5,314 nucleotides of DNA, from positions 1-5,314 of the forward strand of contig CAYFQW010000043.1 of assembly GCA_964345475.1 (NCBI GenBank), written 5' to 3'. The translations under genes were made by a program, and so were the position numbers. The DNA is from WRIS01 sp964345475 (lineage in GTDB: Bacteria; Actinomycetota; Coriobacteriia; Coriobacteriales; Eggerthellaceae). The notes under the pieces were generated by a model. That model was given only the letters and a program-made list of their open reading frames with translations. It was not told where the DNA came from and did not search any database. Shown here piece after piece: positions 1 to 5,314 of the stretch; the first letter of the stretch is position 1, and each line of letters opens with the position of its first letter.

Positions 1-1312
1 TGTGTCCACCTGCATTTTCACGCTAAAACCCACCCACACTTACTGGCGAAGAGCCTTTTTACTCATTGTTATTTTGGTAAATTGGAGCCTTGCTTTGGGA
101 ATCAAAGGAGGGCGACCACCTTTATCGAAAGCCCTGGTTGCTTTCGGAGTGGTAATTGATGTTTTTGCGTTGTTCTATTACAAGTATTTTGATTTCTTTG
201 GCAACGAGCTCGCTCTTATGTTCGATCTTGAATATACCGGTTTGGGCATTATACAGCCCCTCGGTATTTCGTTTCTCACCTTCTCTCTTATCTCCTACCT
301 TGTTGACGTGTACCGAAAAGACATCTAGGCGGATAAGAATTTCCTCAACGTCTTGTTGTGGGCGAGCTTTTTCCCTAAGCTGACTTCAGGTCCCATTGCA
401 CGCTATGCGGATATGTATTCATCAGAAAATAAAGAACGCGCTGGTAGGTTTGAGTTGGACTCCGTTGCCTATGGCGCACGGCGATTCATTATTGGATTTG
501 CGAAAAAGGTTATCATTGCTGATACCTTGGGCTTGACGGTGGACGCAATTTTCACTGCGCAGATGACGGGCATCGATACGCCAACGGCATGGCTTGGTAT
601 TATTTGCTACACCTTGCAGATTTTTTTTGATTTTGCAGGATACTCCGATATGGCTCTTGGTCTTGCTGCCCTCTTCGGATATCGCTTAAAAGAGAACTTC
701 GATTATCCTTACGTGTCGAAGACTCTGGGTGAATTTTGGAGGCGTTGGCATATTTCGCTTTCGTCATGGCTGCGCGATTACGTCTACTTTCCCTTAGGGG
801 GAAGCCGCCGGGGAAATGTGTATGTGAATCTGCTGATCGTTTTTTTGATTTTAGGGTTTTGGCATGGAGCCGATTGGAGTTTTGTGGTTTGGGGCCTATG
901 GTACGCTGTTTTTATGTGCGCAGATCGGGTGTACCGCCAACACGCCGAGAAGCTAAAAGTGCCTTCAGTTGTCCTTTGGTTTACGACTATGCTCGTTGTC
1001 ATACTGGGATGGGTTTTCTTCCGTTCTGCGGATATGGTGCAAGCTCAGTCGTATCTGGCGGTATTGTTCGGTTCGGGGTCTGTCGATACGCAATTCTTTG
1101 GCTTTGGCTACTATCTCAATAATCGAGTGCTGTTTCTCTTGGTGATAGGCGCTCTTTGCTCAACGCCCTTATTTGCGAATTTGGCGCGACGCTTTGAAGG
1201 TACGGTTTGGTGGGAGGTCTTGCGAATGGTAGGCGTTCCATTGCTGTTTATTGTGACGCTCGTTTTTATGGTCAACAGCAGCTACAGCCCTTTTTTATAC
1301 GCTCAGTTTTAA
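1..1312 (+). pseudogene. AlgI-like MBOAT O-acyltransferase, 5'-partial, interrupted by an in-frame amber codon
   Basis: Polytopic membrane protein of the MBOAT family (AlgI/DltB-like), which moves acyl groups across the cytoplasmic membrane for O-acetylation of surface glycans. The reading frame enters from the left edge, so the GTG at position 2 is not a real start; perhaps 40-60 N-terminal residues lie outside. Family landmarks appear in order: a run of hydrophobic helices, YLVDVYRKDI (to 325), SFFPKLTSGPIARY (about 365-406), EFWRRWHISLSSW with a conserved His at 749-751, DYVYFPLGGSRRG, and the FWHGADWSFVVWG motif with the presumed catalytic His at 863-865. A TAG at 326-328 splits the gene into pieces of 108 and about 328 codons in the same frame, with no other lesion. 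Homologues usually have a Glu, Lys or Gln-like residue there, so one base change would explain it. A TTG at 353 could restart translation but has no good ribosome site, and its product would lack the N-terminal helices. Family assignment is firm; loss of function is inferred. Confidence 0.87.
326..328 (+). other. In-frame amber (TAG) codon inside the MBOAT gene
   Basis: The codons read GAC ATC TAG GCG GAT AAG AAT. MBOAT homology continues without a frame change on both sides (VDVYRKDI, stop, ADKNFLNVLLWASFFP). This is the only in-frame TAG in roughly 1,500 codons of the three large genes, whose own stops are TAA or TGA. That argues against general recoding of TAG and for a point mutation or a sequencing error. 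Confidence 0.9.
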
Positions 1313-1315
1313 GAG

Positions 1316-2905
1316 ATGGTTAGACAGGATATGGAAACCGAGACTAATAGCGACAGGTACAGCAACATGCGCGACGAAAATAGCGGCACTTTAAACGAAA
1401 AGAGCAGCAGCAAAGCCAAACTCTTTCTGAGGCGGCTACGTATTGCGATGCTTCTGATCTTGGTATCGTGCGTGGTGGCTCCCATTGCGGCAATGAATCA
1501 TGAACCCGAATACATGTCTGAGGCTGACAATAGAACCCTTGCGGAAAAGCCAAGGCTTGAAGAGGGTGTTGACTTATTCGAGGAGGGAATCGACCTTTAC
1601 GAGGAGGATCTTACCGCATATATGTCTGATCGTATTGGGTTCCGTGACGAAATGATTGCGGCCTACTCTCTTCTCAATGACAAGGCCTTTCACCTCATGA
1701 CTCATCCTCTGTATGAATACGGAGATGACGGCTATGTATTCTTCCGTTTCCAAGAAAACGGCTATGACGAGGAGTTGATTGCCAGTTTCGCAGCATATAT
1801 TCGCGAGATGCAAGATTATTGCGAGGAACGTGATATCCCCTTCCTCTACGTCATAACTCCTGAGAAATGGAGGGTGTACCAAGAAAAGATCCCCGATACA
1901 GTAGGAGAGCTTCCGTCAACTACCGTAATGCTCAAGGATCACCTCGATACGAGCGGGGTTAACTATATAGATTTAGGGGATGCCGTCATCGAGGCAAAGG
2001 ATGAGGGAGCCCAGGTATTCAATCCCGTGTACGACGCGGGACACTGGAACTCGGAAGGTATGTATGCAGGCTCGCAGGCGATCATCGATCGTCTCCAAGA
2101 AATGGGGATCAAGGTTGATGATATCGACCTTGATGATTACGACCAGGTTTACGAGCAAAAAACTATTCTGCCCGCATCAAACTATCCCATAGATGAGACA
2201 GTGTTCACCTATGAGGTAAAAGAGGATGCTGCTAGAGGTATTTTTATGGAGGAATACGCTGAAGATCTGGAAATGAACGAGAGCTTTACTACTTTCGGAT
2301 ATTTTGAGAACGAAGATCGTCGAGAAGATGCATCCCTCCTCATGTTCCAGGGGAGCTACTTCAACAACCAAGGAAGAATGCTGCAAAATCAATTCTCGCG
2401 TATCGCTCAGGTTCACGATTATGAAAATGTCTTTAATCTTCCCTACTATGTTGGCGTGTTCCAGCCTCAGGTGGTTATATTTGAAAACTCTGACTATACG
2501 ATTCTTAATAGATATTATAATCAGGAGCTTCTGGAGACTGTAGAGTTGCCACCAGCCTATACGGGAGCTTCGTTTGGGGCAGTGGAGGAGATGGAAGGTG
2601 GCATCTTGGAATATAGTCCGAAAAGCAAGATTGCGAACTTCGAAGTAGATCTGTCCGAGCTTGCGCCGGAGGCAGCCTATGCGCTTGTGGGTGACACGGT
2701 GTATGATTTGACGGTACGTGAAGACGAAGATGGAGACGAAAACCCTGTCCAGGGTGTGGATAAGAGTGAATCTGCAGGCCAGGGTACGGTGTTCTATTGG
2801 GGCGTTACTACCAGTAGCCTGCCCTCGGTAGATAGGGTCAAGATAATAGGGATTGCGGATGGCGTCGCCTACGGATATGACTATCAATTGAAAGCCATAA
2901 GCTGA
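1316..2905 (+). CDS. Membrane-anchored SGNH hydrolase-like protein (AlgX/AlgJ/DHHW type), probable glycan O-acetylation partner
   Basis: The 529-residue protein has a charged, Ser-rich cytoplasmic N-terminus, a basic stretch (FLRRLR) and one membrane span at about 43-60, so the rest should lie outside the cell. Features of the AlgX/AlgJ/DHHW group appear in order: NRTLAEKP; DRIGFRDEM (from Asp105); FLYVITPEKW (Lys184); YDAGHWNSEG with Asp240 and His243 as candidate catalytic residues; and FQGSYFNNQGR with Ser347 at the position of the nucleophilic Ser. QPQVVIFENSDYTI then matches the family's usual conserved strand after the Ser motif. Residues about 404-529 form a separate, probably beta-rich tail with a very acidic linker near 468-490; a glycan-binding role, as for the C-terminal domain of AlgX, is only a guess. 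The gene starts 3 bases after the MBOAT stop, so the two are probably cotranscribed. The start is uncertain: ATG at 1316, 1331 and 1367 are all in frame and none has a strong ribosome site. In this family the role is transfer of acetyl groups from the MBOAT to a surface polysaccharide; the substrate here is unknown. Confidence 0.82.
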   Translation: MVRQDMETETNSDRYSNMRDENSGTLNEKSSSKAKLFLRRLRIAMLLILVSCVVAPIAAMNHEPEYMSEADNRTLAEKPRLEEGVDLFEEGIDLYEEDLTAYMSDRIGFRDEMIAAYSLLNDKAFHLMTHPLYEYGDDGYVFFRFQENGYDEELIASFAAYIREMQDYCEERDIPFLYVITPEKWRVYQEKIPDTVGELPSTTVMLKDHLDTSGVNYIDLGDAVIEAKDEGAQVFNPVYDAGHWNSEGMYAGSQAIIDRLQEMGIKVDDIDLDDYDQVYEQKTILPASNYPIDETVFTYEVKEDAARGIFMEEYAEDLEMNESFTTFGYFENEDRREDASLLMFQGSYFNNQGRMLQNQFSRIAQVHDYENVFNLPYYVGVFQPQVVIFENSDYTILNRYYNQELLETVELPPAYTGASFGAVEEMEGGILEYSPKSKIANFEVDLSELAPEAAYALVGDTVYDLTVREDEDGDENPVQGVDKSESAGQGTVFYWGVTTSSLPSVDRVKIIGIADGVAYGYDYQLKAIS

Positions 2906-3060
2906 ACAGTTGGCTTTAGCTCGATTGAATCAGTAGCAAACCCATTCCGCACTCCGTTTTTGGCAGTGCTCGTGCGTCCCCTATTAAGGAATCGTGAAAA
3001 AATCTAGCAGAAGCCTGGCGAAAAAGATTCTACGACATATCCTGATGTCTCTGAAAGCGG

Positions 3061-3168
3061 GAACTTCTGGAGACCGAAGAGTTGCCACTAGCCTATATGG
3101 ATGCTTCGTTTGAGATAGCGGGAGAAAATCGACCGCAAGAGGGATGCGAAGACCTTTATTCTCCCTTG
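3061..3168 (+). pseudogene. Decayed fragment of a second DHHW/SGNH-like gene
   Basis: This stretch resembles positions 2525-2592 of the intact upstream gene at a fixed offset of 536 bases; by eye about 44 of the first 51 bases match (2524-2574 against 3060-3110). In frame it reads ELLETEELPLAYMDASFE, against ELLETVELPPAYTGASFG in the intact protein (from residue 404). A weaker match continues to DLYSPL against LEYSPK. The frame has a TGA just upstream (3052-3054), and no start or catalytic motifs precede it, so it is a remnant rather than a gene. Its differences are spread out, which suits an old diverged paralogue better than a recent duplication. It overlaps the 3' end of the opposing membrane-protein gene by 13 bases. 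The preceding 2906-3060 shows no recognisable gene or clear terminator. Confidence 0.7.
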
Positions 3169-4823
3169 TCTTCGACTTCAATGCCTCGATTCTGCTCTTC
3201 TATAGGATACAGGAGCAACATAAGCAGGAGCGGGAAGGCTACATGGAGGGAAAACAAATAACGAAATTCGCAAAAGGTTGGTGCCGCAAGGAGGAGGGTA
3301 GCCCAACTCATTATAAAGGGAACATACAAGGTGAAGCTGCGTAATCGACCATGGGCAAGTTGCGTCGCCGCAGCAAAAAGAAGAAACCATACCATGCAGG
3401 CTATATTGTATACAGGGTAGACAAACTGCCTGAAAGAATCCAAAAATATCGAGTCGATAGACCCAAGCCTATTAAACAACGGGATATTTGCCAAGAAATT
3501 AGTAGGCTCTGAATCCTGGGTATCGACAAGAGCGTAAGAGGTGTCGGCAACAAGCCAATCGTTGGTAAAGGTATTCCAATATCCCATGGTCTCGTCACTC
3601 CACGCGGCAAGGTAGATCCCAAGATTGTGAGGCATGATTTGAGCCCAGGTAATGAGAAACTCGAGTTTATGGGATTCGAGGTATTCATCGCTGAAATCAG
3701 GTGCGAATTTAATGCGGTTCGGCGATGTTGCAGAATATCTTTCCTCAATAGAACTGAGGGGAAGGATGTTTTCTATAAACTCCGTCTGCTTTTCCGTGAG
3801 AGAGCCGCCACTAACAACCGTACGCGCAATCTGCTGCAAAGGTATCCCAACACTTTCGGAAAAGTGAGTCCCCTGGATACCGCATAAAGTGAATACTGGG
3901 CCTTGAATTATGGTAACAATAAGAACAATCGAAGTACCGTAGGTGATGAACAGCTTGCGGCGCTCTTTGACGAGAATCGCAAGAAGAACAAAGGTCGCAA
4001 AGAGAATATAAAGGCCGTTGTTGCGCAAAAACGCAACACAAAAAGAAAGGACGACAAAAGAAATAGCTAGCGCTTTGCTTGGAGCGCCTTCGCCGATACG
4101 AACAATTTTGAACAGCTGGATTGAAAACAAAAGCATCGCCGCAGCAAAAGGAATATCCTTCCAGAGAGTGATCGAATAAAGAGCAACTAAAGGATTGAGA
4201 AGAAAGAAAAGAATGCTGCAGATTGCCAATGCTTTCGACGAGCTATATTCATATATGGTCTTGATAAGATAGGCGAAGCTTGCCGCCAAAAAACTCAGCT
4301 GAAAAACTGTGAAAGCGGCTATGCCCGCGTCGAGGTTGCCAGCCTGATCTGCTGGCATCACAAATAAACTCACGAGGAAGACATAGGCCACAGGGTGATG
4401 GTTGTTCAGCCCATCGTATCTAAACCAATTACTCTCAAAAGGCAGTCCGAGTACTTGCTTGAGAGTATCGTTCGTATCGTTTGAAGCAAGGCAGGGATAA
4501 TGGGAAAGGAAGTAAAGAAAAAATACGAGCCACAAACAGGCAAGGCTAATAAAAAATACAGCGTTTCCCGAGAGGGCTGGGATTTTAGCCGATTTTTTCT
4601 CTACTATCTTGTTTATGAGAGAAAAAGCTAAAACACACAGCGGGGTGAAAAAAGCGGTACCTACCAGGACGTAGCCGAAATAACGAACCCAGCCGTATTC
4701 CTCGGCAATGAAATCTGGAAGAAAAAAGAGGAATGAGAATAAGACACTGAAAATAAGAGCGATGAGGATCTTCTTTTTGTTCTCCCTGAGCGAGCTCAAC
4801 AAACGGGCTGCGTCGAAATTCAT
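3156..4823 (-). CDS. Polytopic membrane protein of the DUF6020 type, probable glycosyltransferase-like
   Basis: The 555-residue integral membrane protein has about ten or more hydrophobic spans and a larger hydrophilic region at about 312-465. Recognisable motifs in order are YPCLASNDTNDTLKQ (109-123), NNHHPVAY (140-147), LWKDIPFA (220-227), RNNGLY (267-272), GIPLQQIARTV (326-336) and APTFCEFRYLFSLH (514-527). These are the hallmarks I associate with DUF6020 proteins of Lachnospiraceae and Coriobacteriia. Acidic and histidine residues just after the first hydrophobic block resemble the layout of lipid-phosphosugar-dependent GT-C glycosyltransferases, so a role in adding sugars to an envelope glycan is plausible but inferred. 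The ATG at 4821-4823 is well supported by AAGGAT six bases upstream. The gene is convergent with the DHHW gene and so has its own promoter. Its last residues (about 541-555, charged, no membrane segment) are encoded close to or opposite the paralogue remnant, so the tail may be an acquired extension. Confidence 0.8.
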   Translation of the reverse strand: MNFDAARLLSSLRENKKKILIALIFSVLFSFLFFLPDFIAEEYGWVRYFGYVLVGTAFFTPLCVLAFSLINKIVEKKSAKIPALSGNAVFFISLACLWLVFFLYFLSHYPCLASNDTNDTLKQVLGLPFESNWFRYDGLNNHHPVAYVFLVSLFVMPADQAGNLDAGIAAFTVFQLSFLAASFAYLIKTIYEYSSSKALAICSILFFLLNPLVALYSITLWKDIPFAAAMLLFSIQLFKIVRIGEGAPSKALAISFVVLSFCVAFLRNNGLYILFATFVLLAILVKERRKLFITYGTSIVLIVTIIQGPVFTLCGIQGTHFSESVGIPLQQIARTVVSGGSLTEKQTEFIENILPLSSIEERYSATSPNRIKFAPDFSDEYLESHKLEFLITWAQIMPHNLGIYLAAWSDETMGYWNTFTNDWLVADTSYALVDTQDSEPTNFLANIPLFNRLGSIDSIFLDSFRQFVYPVYNIACMVWFLLFAAATQLAHGRLRSFTLYVPFIMSWATLLLAAPTFCEFRYLFSLHVAFPLLLMLLLYPIEEQNRGIEVEDKGE

Positions 4824-4828
4824 GCACG

Positions 4829-4834
4829 ATCCTT
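4829..4834 (-). promoter_or_regulatory. Ribosome binding site of the DUF6020-type gene
   Basis: On the minus strand the sequence reads AAGGAT followed by CGTGC and the ATG at 4823-4821. This is a good Shine-Dalgarno match at normal spacing, and it supports this start over any later in-frame codon. Confidence 0.7.
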
Positions 4835-5146
4835 AATAACAGTGCCAGTACTATTATCTGTATCTGCCTTCCTGCAATTTTACTACTATTTCCTGTGTGC
4901 TTACTGATATTTCTATGTCGGTGAATTAATAATGAGATATCACCACATAGCCCGTATTCCGCATTCGAAATGTCTTTGAGCGAGATAGAGGAAGACGGAG
5001 TGTCCTTGCTGTGAAATTCAGAGTATGTGCACTCTTGCCATTCCTTCCCTTTTAAGCCATTATGGCACCTAGGAGGGAAGTGAAGGGAGACGGCTATCGC
5101 ATCGGAGAAACAGCAGATTGCTTCGGAGGAATCGCTGAGGAGGCGT
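4835..5146. other. Non-coding region upstream of the DUF6020-type gene
   Basis: About 310 bases without a supported gene. It should contain the promoter of the minus-strand gene, but I see no pair of boxes near consensus at good spacing; the minus strand has an AT-rich GATAAT-like stretch near 4855-4860 with only a weak upstream TTGCAG. A short perfect inverted repeat, GCCAT-T-ATGGC, lies at 5056-5066 and is too small to assign. A 14-codon ATG reading frame from about 4970 (MSLSEIEEDGVSLL) has no ribosome site worth noting. Confidence 0.45.
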
Positions 5147-5287
5147 ATGTATGCCTATGCTTTAGTAGGTGCCCTTTTGCTTGCCTTGGCCCTTGTTGTT
5201 CTTCAGCTCTTCTCAGGCTTTGATGTACCTGACTATTCGTTGCATAAAGCAGCAAAAATTAATAAATCCTCTTTTGCAGTTTGTTGA
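5147..5287 (+). CDS. Possible small single-span membrane peptide (46 residues) or start of a broken gene
   Basis: The frame encodes MYAYALVGALLLALALVV (a clear membrane span at about 4-24) followed by a short polar tail ending FAVC. A GGAGG sits at 5139-5143, but only three bases before the ATG, which is closer than usual. The same frame is open upstream back to a TGA at 5081, encoding SEKQQIASEESLRRR, a charged stretch ending in arginines just before the membrane span. That looks like the cytoplasmic lead-in of a membrane protein, so the open frame may be the eroded front end of a longer gene. No ATG, GTG or TTG start exists in that extension. I do not recognise the family. It could also be chance. 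Confidence 0.35.
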   Translation: MYAYALVGALLLALALVVLQLFSGFDVPDYSLHKAAKINKSSFAVC

Positions 5288-5314
5288 GATCGCCTCACAT
5301 TGCTAGCACCGCAA

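Noticed and set aside
353..355. TTG as the true start of a separate acyltransferase gene
   Set aside because: It falls inside conserved MBOAT sequence (VLLWASFFP), lacks a ribosome site at good spacing, and the product would miss essential N-terminal helices; it is an artefact of the amber codon.
2177..2887. Long minus-strand open frame of 236 codons
   Set aside because: It lies wholly opposite the DHHW-like gene, has no recognisable domain or ribosome site, and is best explained as a shadow of that gene's codon use.
2949..2969. Inverted repeat GCACT...AGTGC after the DHHW gene as a terminator
   Set aside because: The stem has only five clean pairs with mismatches inside, and no T-run follows, so it does not qualify as an intrinsic terminator.
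2996..3025. Possible terminator for the minus-strand gene (T-run on the minus strand at 3001-2996)
   Set aside because: Only a 5-bp stem (AATCT/AGATT) with a loop of about 20 bases precedes the T-run, and it lies about 130 bases past the stop; too weak to call.
4850..4885. Promoter of the DUF6020-type gene (TTGCAG and GATAAT/TAGTAC-like boxes on the minus strand)
   Set aside because: No combination gives both good boxes and normal spacing, so it is not listed as a promoter.
5252..5277. Inverted repeat GCAAAA...TTTTGC
   Set aside because: Six pairs with a 14-base loop in AT-rich sequence, inside a possible reading frame; expected by chance.

Overview
The window looks like part of a bacterial cell-surface glycan locus. 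Base composition is moderate (a little under 50% G+C by eye). The protein types resemble those of Coriobacteriia (Actinomycetota) or Lachnospiraceae-like Firmicutes. I lean towards Coriobacteriia, but the sequence has no rRNA or housekeeping gene to settle it.

Layout. Positions 1-1312 (+) hold an AlgI-like MBOAT O-acyltransferase gene that enters from the left edge and is interrupted by one in-frame amber codon (326-328); the frame is otherwise intact. Three bases later, 1316-2905 (+) encodes a membrane-anchored SGNH-hydrolase-like protein of the AlgX/AlgJ/DHHW type, the usual partner of such MBOATs in O-acetylating surface polysaccharides. The 250 bases after it (2906-3155) hold no intact gene. 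From about 3061, however, there is a decayed second copy of part of the DHHW-like gene, which runs into the 3' end of the convergent gene at 3156-4823 (-). That gene encodes a polytopic membrane protein of the DUF6020 type, resembling integral-membrane glycosyltransferases. The right end (4824-5314) is mostly non-coding, with one possible 46-residue single-span membrane peptide at 5147-5287 (+).

How the genes fit together. MBOAT and SGNH/DHHW proteins normally act as a pair: the MBOAT moves acyl groups across the membrane and the SGNH protein passes them to a glycan on the outside. Here the partner is intact while the acyltransferase has a nonsense codon, so the pathway may be recently inactivated, or the stop may be read through, or it may be a base-call error. 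The DUF6020 protein probably acts in the same envelope-glycan setting but is transcribed separately from its own start. The paralogue remnant suggests that this locus once had tandem DHHW-type genes and has been shortened by recombination. I found no convincing new defence, mobile or RNA system.
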